Assembly (NCBI RefSeq): GCF_026319365.1
Contig: NZ_JAPDMS010000001.1
Coordinates: 569,417 to 633,416, forward strand
Source of the DNA: Methylophaga sp. OBS1
GTDB taxonomy: Bacteria > Pseudomonadota > Gammaproteobacteria > Nitrosococcales > Methylophagaceae
DNA: 64,000 bases
Reading direction: 5' to 3'
Part shown: positions 54,325 through 62,277 of the stretch, one piece after another
Layout of the letters: every line of letters begins with the position of its first letter
Position numbering within the stretch: position 1 is the stretch's first letter
Position numbers and translations under genes: made by a program
Notes under the pieces: model-generated
Told to the model about the DNA's origin: nothing
The model's input: the letters and a program-made list of their open reading frames with translations, nothing else
The model's database searches: none

Positions 54325-55596
54325 TCACTTTGCATTTTTGGCGGTTTTAGGGGTCACATCGTCATTCTGTGGATCGGTTTTCTTTTCGGCTTTTTTGACC
54401 GGCTCTAATTCCACTGGCTTTTTCTGCCCCTGATCCGGTTTGACGGTAAAGTTGCGATCCAGCGAGAAGAATGACTCGCAGCCATCGGCAGTAATATGGA
54501 TGGTGTCAGAGATCCCGCAGGTCTTATCACCATCCACGCCCCACATCCAGGGAATGACATGAAATGTCATGCCTTCTTCCAGAATCGCTGATTCGCCCTG
54601 CTTGAGGCTGCAGATATACCCCTCATCCCAACTGGGCGGGAAAGCGATCCCGATCGAATAACCGGAGCGGGTTACCAGCCTGGCACCGACATCGTTATTG
54701 GTGATGATATTGCGAACCAGGTTATCCACATCAGATACGGTCATTCCCGGTTGAACCACTTCATGCACGGCATTCAGTGCCATTTTCATGCGCTCCTGAG
54801 CTTTGTACATGGAGTCACTCAGCTCACCCAGCACCACGGTACGCATCAGTGCTGTGTGGTATCGCCGGTAGCAGCCACCGACCTCAAGAAATACATGCTC
54901 GCCCGGCTGTACAGTCCGTCCTTCCCAGGTCGCATGACCGATCATGGTTCTCGGACCAGAGGTGACGTAGGGCATCACAGCGGGCGGCTCTCCCCCGGCT
55001 TTGAACATGGCACTGCTTATGGCGGCCCCGATCTCATTTTCAGTCACCCCTGCGGCTGACGCTTCCAGCCCCGCCTGCATTCCTGCCTCAGTAGCCGCGG
55101 CGGCTTTGCGCATCAGATCGATTTCAACGTCAGATTTGCGGATCCGGCCCTGCTCGACAATACCGAAACAGTCCAGTAGTTTGCCGTCAGTCAAGGTGGT
55201 GTGAATGAAGTCCTGCTGGTAGGCCGGGAAGAAGTAACTATTGCGTTCATAGCCTATGCGCTTGTTGGCGAGGCCAAACTCACGCAATGCATCGACCAGC
55301 ATCTGGATCGCATCACCGGTATCGGGATAGGGCCGCGTTCGTTCGACCCAGGTTCGGGCGATGATGTTGGATTCCTCCATCTGTCGGGTGATCATGAAGG
55401 GTTCCTGCTCCAGCGGCACCACCAGCGCCTGGAAAAAGGAATAACCGGTGGTCTGATAGTCTGTGAGGTACATGATGTTTTCCGGATCAGTGATCACCAC
55501 CGCATCCAGCAGACGCTGGGCAATCCGCACCCGTAACTCACTGAGCCGGCGTTCATATTCCTCAAAGGGAAAAGTCATGTCATCACGTTGTCTCAT
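54325..55596 (-). CDS. doeA: Ectoine hydrolase DoeA
   Basis: 423 residues of the creatinase/aminopeptidase P (M24) fold. DoeA opens the ectoine ring to N-acetyl-diaminobutyrate in the cytoplasm. The N-terminal domain begins FPFEEYERRLSELRVRI; the core has TSGPRTMIGHATWEGR, FLEVGGCYRRYHTALMRTV and SGYSIGIAFPPSWDEG, the DoeA pattern. The last 40 residues are a Lys- and Pro-rich tail (DQGQKKPVELEPVKKAEKK) unusual for the family, perhaps an added tail. The ATG overlaps the stop of doeD by four bases (ATGA). Confidence 0.9.
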   Translation of the reverse strand: MRQRDDMTFPFEEYERRLSELRVRIAQRLLDAVVITDPENIMYLTDYQTTGYSFFQALVVPLEQEPFMITRQMEESNIIARTWVERTRPYPDTGDAIQMLVDALREFGLANKRIGYERNSYFFPAYQQDFIHTTLTDGKLLDCFGIVEQGRIRKSDVEIDLMRKAAAATEAGMQAGLEASAAGVTENEIGAAISSAMFKAGGEPPAVMPYVTSGPRTMIGHATWEGRTVQPGEHVFLEVGGCYRRYHTALMRTVVLGELSDSMYKAQERMKMALNAVHEVVQPGMTVSDVDNLVRNIITNNDVGARLVTRSGYSIGIAFPPSWDEGYICSLKQGESAILEEGMTFHVIPWMWGVDGDKTCGISDTIHITADGCESFFSLDRNFTVKPDQGQKKPVELEPVKKAEKKTDPQNDDVTPKTAKNAK

Positions 55597-56867
55597 GCCG
55601 CTTCCTCCATGACTTTTTCAGTGATTTCAACCAGAATCTTCAGCCCTTCCTCCAGATCACTGTCCGGAATCGTCAGGGGCGGTATCAATTTCACCACTCG
55701 GCCGCCGGTGCCACATGCAGCAATCAACAGGCCGGCTTCAAAGCAGCGTTCGACAATCGCTTTGGCCCGTTCGCCGGTCATCACATCCAGACCGAGAATC
55801 ATACCTCTGCCGCGGATCTGAACCTGGTCGTAGCGCTGCTCAAGTGGTGCTAAGGCATCATTCATCCGATCGCCCTTTTCATGCACTTCTTTCATCAGAC
55901 TGTTGTCTTCGAAGTAACTGAGCGCCTCGCTGCCGGCAACAAAAGAAATGCTCTGGCCGCGGAAGGTGCCGGTGTGCTCACCCGGAGACCAGTACTCATC
56001 CACTTCCGGCTTAATCAGGTTCATCGCAATGGGCGTACCCATTCCACCCAGGCCTTTAGCGAGACAGATGATGTCTGGGTCAATACCCATATCATCAAAG
56101 CTGAAGAAGGAACCTGTGCGGCCCATGCCCACCTGGATATCATCGACTATCAGCAGCGCGCCCACCTCCTTGGCCAGTGCCGCCACGGCCTGCAACCACT
56201 CTTTCGAGGCGACATTCACCCCACCTTCAGCCTGCACCGTTTCCAGCAGAAAAGCGGCCGGCGGTGTCACGCCGCTTGAGGTATCGCGATACAGACTGCG
56301 CATATGCTCAATGCTTTCCAGACCACAGCCGGACTCGCACCCCATACAGGGCTTGTTACAGCCAAAGGGATAATGTGAAACATGATTCAGGGGTACACCC
56401 GCTGCGCCACGGAAATAACGGTTCGCTGTGGCAGCCAGTGAGCCCAGCGTCATACCGTGAAAGCCCCGTGTGAAGGCAACAATTTCCTGTCTGGCCGTCA
56501 CCCGTCGTGCCAGTTTCATCGCTGCTTCCACCGCGTTGGTGCCGGTGGGGCCGATGAACTGCATCTTGTGATTCATGTTTCGCGGTTTCAGCACGACCTT
56601 TTCGAAGCGCTCCATAAACCGGCGTTTCGCGGTAGTCATCATGTCCAGCGCATGCGTCACCCCGCCTGATTGAATGTAATCCACTACGGCCTGAGTCATG
56701 CGCTCATTATTGTGGCCAAAATTGAGCACCCCGGCACCAGCGAAAAAGTCGATATATTCTTTGCCGTCCTCATCCCGCTGCCTTGCATTGCGTGCCTTAT
56801 CGAACACAACCGGGTAAACACGGCAATAGGCTCGGATGGCGGACTCACGCTGTTCGAATACACTCAT
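55593..56867 (-). CDS. doeD: Diaminobutyrate transaminase DoeD
   Basis: 424 residues, PLP class III transaminase. The PLP Lys is in ICLAKGLGGMGTPIAMN, the aldimine Asp in LLIVDDIQVGMGRTG and the substrate region is FIGPTGTNAVEAAMK. It resembles EctB and DoeD; EctB makes diaminobutyrate, while DoeD removes its amino group to form aspartate semialdehyde. The neighbours doeA and doeB2 fix it as DoeD. ATG 56867 is preceded by GGAGG. It contains a Cys cluster, CNKPCMGCESGCG, that EctB-type proteins also show. Confidence 0.88.
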   Translation of the reverse strand: MSVFEQRESAIRAYCRVYPVVFDKARNARQRDEDGKEYIDFFAGAGVLNFGHNNERMTQAVVDYIQSGGVTHALDMMTTAKRRFMERFEKVVLKPRNMNHKMQFIGPTGTNAVEAAMKLARRVTARQEIVAFTRGFHGMTLGSLAATANRYFRGAAGVPLNHVSHYPFGCNKPCMGCESGCGLESIEHMRSLYRDTSSGVTPPAAFLLETVQAEGGVNVASKEWLQAVAALAKEVGALLIVDDIQVGMGRTGSFFSFDDMGIDPDIICLAKGLGGMGTPIAMNLIKPEVDEYWSPGEHTGTFRGQSISFVAGSEALSYFEDNSLMKEVHEKGDRMNDALAPLEQRYDQVQIRGRGMILGLDVMTGERAKAIVERCFEAGLLIAACGTGGRVVKLIPPLTIPDSDLEEGLKILVEITEKVMEEAA

Positions 56868-56920
56868 TAAATACCTCCACAAAAGAAACGCCGATGCTAC
56901 GGCAACGGAAAACGGGTCGG

Positions 56921-58081
56921 TTATTCTGCAATCGGCGCACCGACCAGGCGCGAATAGAGTCGAGTGACAAGGGGTATTAACCTGTCATTGAAGTCATACA
57001 AGGGACTATGGCACACGGCCTGATGTTCAGGACCGTCATCGGCACCAATCAGGGCAAAAGCCCCCGGAATCTGTTCCAGGTAATAACTGAAATCTTCTGA
57101 AGCCATCACGGGTATTGGCAGGCGCTGATCCAGGCTGTCTTCTCCATGATCCTGCTGCCATTGATGGCGCACAAAAGCCGCCTGCGAAGCATGGTTAATG
57201 GTCGCGTTGTAGCGTGGAAAATGTCTGACTTCGGCTTCTACACCATAAGCTGCGGCAGTTTGCTGGCTGATCTCGGTAATCAGTGAATTTACCCGATCCC
57301 GGGTAACGATATCCGGCACGCGGATACTGCCGCCAATCAATGCCGTATCAGGAATCACGGTCGGCGCACTGGGCGCTTCGATCGAAGTCACACTGACCAC
57401 AGCGGTAGACTGGGGCGCCAGGTTGCGGCTGACGATTTGCTGCAGGGCCTGTGTCACGGCACTGGCTGCCAGCACCGGGTCATGACAGAGTTCCGGCTGA
57501 CTCGCATGTCCGCCTTTTCCCTGCAGACTGATCTGAAAAGTACCGTTGCCACACATCACAATGCCGTCCGGGCAGACCAGTTTGCCAAAGGGAATCACCG
57601 GCCAGTTGTGCCAGCCGAAAATCATATCAATCCCTTCCAGCGCACCGTCATCGATCATTTTTTTTGCACCATGGCCCCCTTCTTCCGCTGGCTGGAACAA
57701 CAGGGTTACCGGCCCCGGCAGGCTGGACTCAACCGATTTCAGCCAGCGCGCTGTCGCCAGTAATGTCGCAGTGTGACCATCATGACCGCAGGCATGCATA
57801 AAACCCTCATGCTCTGAGCGCCAGTCATGTTCATTTTGCTCAAGAATGGGTAATGCATCCATATCAGCTCGAAGCGCGATATGTTGACCATTGCTATTGG
57901 GGTTAAGACGTCCCAGGGTGCCCAGCTCGGCGCAGGCTTGCCAGGGAATCTGCAGGGCGCTGAGTTCACGACGAATCAGATCAGCGGTACGCACTTCCTG
58001 CCAGCCCAGCTCGGGATGCCGGTGCAGGTCACGGCGCAGTTGCTGCGCACTATCGATCGCTTGTTGCCAGATGTCGCCCAT
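56921..58081 (-). CDS. doeB2: N-acetyl-diaminobutyrate deacetylase, DoeB2 type (M20 peptidase family)
   Basis: 386 residues of the M20 amidohydrolase family. Metal motifs: LRADMDALP, FMHACGHDGHTATLL, FQPAEEGGHGAKKM and ASEDFSYYL. It should remove the acetyl group from N-acetyl-diaminobutyrate made by DoeA. Halomonas uses an unrelated AstE-type DoeB; the M20 form is the DoeB2 variant. I start at ATG 58081, with AGGGGGC before it. It is the first gene of the doe operon and its stop is about 40 bases from the doeD ribosome site. No doeX regulator or ectoine transporter is seen nearby. Confidence 0.85.
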   Translation of the reverse strand: MGDIWQQAIDSAQQLRRDLHRHPELGWQEVRTADLIRRELSALQIPWQACAELGTLGRLNPNSNGQHIALRADMDALPILEQNEHDWRSEHEGFMHACGHDGHTATLLATARWLKSVESSLPGPVTLLFQPAEEGGHGAKKMIDDGALEGIDMIFGWHNWPVIPFGKLVCPDGIVMCGNGTFQISLQGKGGHASQPELCHDPVLAASAVTQALQQIVSRNLAPQSTAVVSVTSIEAPSAPTVIPDTALIGGSIRVPDIVTRDRVNSLITEISQQTAAAYGVEAEVRHFPRYNATINHASQAAFVRHQWQQDHGEDSLDQRLPIPVMASEDFSYYLEQIPGAFALIGADDGPEHQAVCHSPLYDFNDRLIPLVTRLYSRLVGAPIAE

Positions 58082-58266
58082 CTTGCCCCCTGCGGTTTGA
58101 CTCAAAACGGTGCACGTTTCGATGAAATGTGATGTGGAAGCCCGCTGTGGAAGCATTTTTGTTTCGACAACGAGACTTTCAGGCTCAGACTAACACCAAG
58201 CAAGCCTTGTTCCAACATTTTGAACCCTAAACAATAAGTCCTTGTTCAGGCATCGATAATCATGAC

Positions 58267-58281
58267 TAGACGACTGGTCTA
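58267..58281. promoter_or_regulatory. TetR operator, copy 1, before the NemR-like regulator
   Basis: TAGACGACTGGTCTA is a 15-base dyad (TAGAC and GTCTA) like the NemR box. It ends 12 bases before the TetR regulator's ATG. An identical 15 bases lie at 58941-58955. Matching ACs and ATT extend identity to 19 bases. Confidence 0.85.
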
Positions 58282-58293
58282 TTTTCTGAAATA

Positions 58294-58917
58294 ATGAGCT
58301 TCATGAATCAAGCAGCCAGTTCACGTTACAGTGATACCCGACAACATATTCTCAGCACTGCCCAAACCATCATTTTGGGAAAAGGCTTTGCTGCGGTCGG
58401 TCTCAATGAGATTCTGAAAACGGCTGGCGTGCCCAAAGGGTCCTTCTATCACTATTTCGACTCTAAAGAACATTTCGGCAGTGTGCTGCTGGAAAATTAT
58501 TTTGATCAGTATATGTTGACCCTGGATAGCCACTTTCAGGGTGATGACAGCAGCGCGGTGGATCGTTTACTTGATTATTTCGATAACTGGAAAAATTCAC
58601 AGTGCAGTGACACCTCAACCGACAAGTGCCTGGTGGTCAAACTCAGCGGTGAAGTCACCGACCTTTCCGAAAGCATGCGTCTGGCGCTGAAACAGGGAAC
58701 CCACCGTGTTATCAACCGACTGGCAGCAGTTGTTCAGCAAGCCATTGACCATGGTGAAATCTGCATTGACGATGACGCTCGAACTGTCACAGAAGAGATC
58801 TATTATTTATGGATTGGTGCCACCTTGCTCACCAAGGTCAACCACAACCCTGACGCTTTGCATGTCGCGATGAATGCATTGCATGCACGTTTGAATTTAA
58901 CCAAGGCTGCTGTCTAA
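58294..58917 (+). CDS. TetR-family regulator, NemR/AcuR-like
   Basis: 207 residues. The HTH is near residues 25-60 (GLNEILKTAGVPKGSFYHYFDSKEHF, split at the recognition helix). The C-terminal domain has KCLVVKLSGEVTDLSESMR, with a Cys near residue 108 and an earlier Cys in NSQCSDT, as in NemR-type sensors where Cys react with electrophiles. It should repress itself and the next three genes through the two identical operators. Upstream lies the divergent doe operon. AcuR-type binding of acrylate is an alternative. Confidence 0.87.
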   Translation: MSFMNQAASSRYSDTRQHILSTAQTIILGKGFAAVGLNEILKTAGVPKGSFYHYFDSKEHFGSVLLENYFDQYMLTLDSHFQGDDSSAVDRLLDYFDNWKNSQCSDTSTDKCLVVKLSGEVTDLSESMRLALKQGTHRVINRLAAVVQQAIDHGEICIDDDARTVTEEIYYLWIGATLLTKVNHNPDALHVAMNALHARLNLTKAAV

Positions 58918-58940
58918 GGCCTTTTTATTTGCCCAATAAC

Positions 58941-58955
58941 TAGACGACTGGTCTA
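58941..58955. promoter_or_regulatory. TetR operator, copy 2, before the reductase operon
   Basis: TAGACGACTGGTCTA, the same 15 bases as at 58267-58281, lies 20 bases before the GTG of the YqhD-like gene and 23 after the regulator's stop. It marks a second promoter controlled by the same TetR protein. Confidence 0.88.
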
Positions 58956-58975
58956 TTAAATATCAAAGGATCTAC

Positions 58976-60136
58976 GTGAATAATTTTGAGTTTTATAACC
59001 CGACCCGCATTGTCTTTGGCAAAGGACAAATCAATGCCATCGACCAGTTGGTTCCGGCATCTGCCAGAGTACTCATCCTTTTTGGCGGCGAGAGTGCTAA
59101 AAAATACGGCACCCTGGATGAAGTAGAGACGGCACTGGGTCAACGTCATGTAGCGTTTTTCGGCGGTATTGAAGCCAATCCCAGCTACAGCACCCTGATG
59201 AGAGCCGTTAAGCTTATCCGGGATAAAAAACTGGATTTTCTGCTGGCTGTCGGTGGTGGCTCGGTTATCGATGGCACCAAGTTTGTTGCAGCCGCAGTGG
59301 CCTGCGGGGATGATCCCTGGGAGGAAATCCTGGTCAAGGGCGCTCGTGATATTCGCACTGCGCTGCCGTTCGGTAGTGTGCTCACTCTGCCGGCGACCGG
59401 TTCAGAAATGAATACAAACTCAGTTATCACCCGTTATGAAACACAGGAAAAACTGGCATTCAGTAGCCAGCTTGTTTTCCCCCAGTTTTCAATACTGGAT
59501 CCAAGCAAAGCCTACACCCTCCCCGGCAAACAACTGGCCAATGGCGTGGTGGATGCCTTCACCCATGTGGTTGAACAATATCTGACTTATCCAGCAGCTG
59601 CCAGGATTCAGGACCGCTTTGCCGAGGGGCTGTTACAAACCTTGATAGAGATAGGCCCTGCGCTTCTGGAAAACCCGGAAGATTATGCGCTTCAATCTGA
59701 TTTCATGTGGACAGCGACACTGGCTTTGAATGGCTTAATCGGTGTCGGTGTGCCACAGGACTGGGCCACGCATATGATCGGTCACGAAATTACGGCTTTG
59801 CATGGCCTCGACCATGCGCAAACCCTGGCGATTGTGCTTCCCAGCGTGATGCAGGAACAACGTGCCGCTAAACGCGACAAACTATTACAGTACGCGGACC
59901 GCGTCTGGCATATCAATGAGGCAGACGAAGAACGCCGCATTGATCTGGCCATCAGTAAAACCCGCGGATTTTTTGAGCAGATGGGCGTGAAAACACGGCT
60001 CAGTGATTACCAGATCGGCGCAGAGGCTATTCCGCTGATGGTCCAGCAACTGGAAAAGCATGGACTAACCCAACTGGGTGAGCGTGAAGATATCGACCTT
60101 GATAAGAGCCGCCGGATTCTGGAAGCCAGTCTCTAA
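58976..60136 (+). CDS. yqhD: Iron-dependent alcohol dehydrogenase, YqhD-like
   Basis: 386 residues, type III alcohol dehydrogenase. Metal residues are in GVVDAFTHVVEQYL (Asp, His) and GHEITALHGLDHAQTLAI (His, His); the cofactor loop is AVGGGSVIDGTK and LPATGSEMN. YqhD-type enzymes use NADPH to reduce small aldehydes such as acrolein, methylglyoxal or malondialdehyde to alcohols. Start is GTG 58976, with AAAGGA upstream. First gene of a three-gene operon under the operator at 58941. Confidence 0.9.
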   Translation: MNNFEFYNPTRIVFGKGQINAIDQLVPASARVLILFGGESAKKYGTLDEVETALGQRHVAFFGGIEANPSYSTLMRAVKLIRDKKLDFLLAVGGGSVIDGTKFVAAAVACGDDPWEEILVKGARDIRTALPFGSVLTLPATGSEMNTNSVITRYETQEKLAFSSQLVFPQFSILDPSKAYTLPGKQLANGVVDAFTHVVEQYLTYPAAARIQDRFAEGLLQTLIEIGPALLENPEDYALQSDFMWTATLALNGLIGVGVPQDWATHMIGHEITALHGLDHAQTLAIVLPSVMQEQRAAKRDKLLQYADRVWHINEADEERRIDLAISKTRGFFEQMGVKTRLSDYQIGAEAIPLMVQQLEKHGLTQLGEREDIDLDKSRRILEASL

Positions 60137-60152
60137 AAACAAGGAGTCAGCC

Positions 60153-61142
60153 ATGTCAAAAGTAGTCAGATTCAATCAAACCGGGGAACCGGATGTTCTA
60201 AAGCTTGTTGATGAAGAAGTGCCGCCACCGGGCGAAGGTGAAATACAGATTCAGGTTGCAGCCATCGGACTGAACAGGGCCGAAGCCATGTTCCGTCGTG
60301 GTCAATACCTGGAAGCGCCTCAATTTCCGGCACGGCTTGGCTATGAAGCTGCAGGAACCATCAAGGCCGTTGGTGAAAATGTGCATGGCTACAAGGTGGG
60401 TGATGCCGTCAGCACCATACCCAATTTCCCGCTGAATCGTTATGGCGTCTATGGCGAAGTCATTAACGTTCCCGTCACTGCGGTGGCTTTTCACCCGCTC
60501 AACCTGAGTTGGGAGGAAGCAGCCGCAGTCTGGATGCAGTACCTCACGGCTTATGGTGCCCTGATCGATATTGCCAAGATGCAACCCGATGACTTTGTGC
60601 TCATTCCGGCCGCCTCCAGCAGCGTGGGTCTGGCCGCCATTCAGTTGTGTAATCTGGTCGGGGCCGTACCCATCGCGATGACCCGCCATAGTGATAAGAA
60701 ACAGGAATTACTCAATCATGGCGCCCGGCATGTAGTCGTCAGCGAAGAAGAGGATGTCATCGCCGCCGTGGAAAATATCTCTGAGGGTCAGGGTGCCCGT
60801 ATCATCTTCGATCCGGTTGGCGGTCCGATGCTGGCGACCCTGGCCGAGGTCGCTTCCAGCCACGGCATTATTTTTCAATATGGCGCCTTGAGCCCTGAAC
60901 CCACTCCATTCCCCTTGTTCAGTGTGCTGGGTAAAGGTCTGACTATCCGTGGCTATACCCTGTTTGAATTCACCCAGGATCCGCAACAACTGAAACGTGC
61001 CAAGGACGATATCTACGGCTGGCTGGAAGGCGCTCAGCTGAAACCGCTGATTGCTAAAACCTTCAGCCTGGATGAGATTGTCGAAGCGCATCGTTATCTC
61101 GAATCCAATACCCAGTTGGGCAAAATTATCGTTACTGTCTAA
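60153..61142 (+). CDS. Zinc-independent quinone oxidoreductase family protein
   Basis: 329 residues, MDR superfamily. It lacks zinc ligands and shows the quinone oxidoreductase pattern: AAIGLNRAEAMFRRGQYLE, GYEAAGTIKAVGENVHGYKVG, and the NADPH loop AASSSVGLAAIQLCNLVGA. It should reduce quinones or enals with NADPH. AAGGAG precedes ATG 60153; it starts 16 bases after the previous stop. It belongs to the operon under the second TetR operator, and its job is probably removal of reactive electrophiles. Confidence 0.88.
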   Translation: MSKVVRFNQTGEPDVLKLVDEEVPPPGEGEIQIQVAAIGLNRAEAMFRRGQYLEAPQFPARLGYEAAGTIKAVGENVHGYKVGDAVSTIPNFPLNRYGVYGEVINVPVTAVAFHPLNLSWEEAAAVWMQYLTAYGALIDIAKMQPDDFVLIPAASSSVGLAAIQLCNLVGAVPIAMTRHSDKKQELLNHGARHVVVSEEEDVIAAVENISEGQGARIIFDPVGGPMLATLAEVASSHGIIFQYGALSPEPTPFPLFSVLGKGLTIRGYTLFEFTQDPQQLKRAKDDIYGWLEGAQLKPLIAKTFSLDEIVEAHRYLESNTQLGKIIVTV

Positions 61143-61153
61143 AAGGAATGTCT

Positions 61154-62251
61154 ATGAAGCAAGCATCAGAATCCACAGCGGATTTGCAGTCACCATTACA
61201 GGTTGGCGCCATTCAGCTGAAAAATCGTTTTGTCATGGCACCACTGACCCGCAACCGTGCCGGTGAAGGTCTGGTTCCGACCGATATGATGGTCGAATAT
61301 TACCGTCAGCGTGCCTCTGCCGGTCTCATCATTACCGAGGCCACACTGGTCTCTGAGGACGGCATCGGTTATCCCAATATTCCCGGCATTTACAGCGAGG
61401 CTCAGATCGAAGGCTGGAAAAAGGTGACCGACGCGGTCCATCAGGCGGGGGGCAAAATCGTGATGCAGATCTGGCACTGTGGCCGTGTTGGTCATACTTC
61501 CCTGCTCAACGGCAAGCTGCCGATGGCGCCTTCGGCAATTAAACCCGCCGGAGAAGTCATGACTTATGAGGGCATGAAGCCTTATGAAACACCGCGAGAA
61601 ATGTCACTGGACGATATCAAACGCATCAAAGAAAACTTCCGCCAGGCCGCGCACAACGCTTTAAGCGCCGGTTTTGATGGTGTTGAAGTCCACGGTGCCA
61701 ACGGCTATCTGCTGGATCAGTTCCTGCGTGACGGCAGTAACCAGCGTAGCGATGAGTATGGTGGCAGCCTTGAAAATCGGGCAAAGCTGTTGCTGGAAGT
61801 GGTTGATGAAGTCACCCGGATCTGGGGCGCAGATCGAGTCGGTGTCAGACTGTCGCCATTGCAGCCATTTAATGATGTCCACGACAGCCATCCAGAACAG
61901 ACTTTCCGCTACGCCGTCGAGCAGCTCGACAAATTCGGTCTTGCCTATCTGCATATCACCGAAATGGGTATCGATAACCCGGGTGCGGCCGGTCCGGCAT
62001 TTGATATTCACTCGTTGCGTCCGCTCTGGCATGGCATTTATATGACCAATTACGATTACAGCCTGGACAAGGCCAATGACATCATCAGCAGAGGCGAAGT
62101 CGATCTGGTCTCATTCGGCAAACTGTTTATCGCCAACCCCGATCTGCCATTACGTTTCGAAAAAAACGCGCCGCTCAACGAGCCCGACCCGGACTCATTC
62201 TATGGCGGCGACGAACGTGGCTATATTGATTACCCCTTCCTCGAAGCTTGA
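61154..62251 (+). CDS. nemA: Old Yellow Enzyme family alkene reductase, NemA-like
   Basis: 365 residues, FMN-binding TIM barrel. Hallmarks: FVMAPLTRNRAGEGLVPTDM, IMQIWHCGRVGH, EVHGANGYLLDQFLRDGSNQRSD (split at YLLDQ) and EYGGSLENRAKLLLEVVDEV. It reduces activated C=C bonds such as N-ethylmaleimide, quinones or nitro compounds with NADPH. I start at ATG 61154, with AAAAGGA six bases ahead; ATG 61148 is too close. Third gene of the operon, 11 bases after the oxidoreductase. NemR-NemA in E. coli is the same pairing. Confidence 0.9.
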   Translation: MKQASESTADLQSPLQVGAIQLKNRFVMAPLTRNRAGEGLVPTDMMVEYYRQRASAGLIITEATLVSEDGIGYPNIPGIYSEAQIEGWKKVTDAVHQAGGKIVMQIWHCGRVGHTSLLNGKLPMAPSAIKPAGEVMTYEGMKPYETPREMSLDDIKRIKENFRQAAHNALSAGFDGVEVHGANGYLLDQFLRDGSNQRSDEYGGSLENRAKLLLEVVDEVTRIWGADRVGVRLSPLQPFNDVHDSHPEQTFRYAVEQLDKFGLAYLHITEMGIDNPGAAGPAFDIHSLRPLWHGIYMTNYDYSLDKANDIISRGEVDLVSFGKLFIANPDLPLRFEKNAPLNEPDPDSFYGGDERGYIDYPFLEA

Positions 62252-62277
62252 GGCCTCAATCCATTAAAGGAGGAATG

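Noticed and set aside
55593..56867. EctB (ectoine synthesis) for the transaminase
   Set aside because: EctA and EctC are absent, and the neighbours DoeA, DoeB2 and DoeC are all breakdown enzymes, so DoeD fits better.
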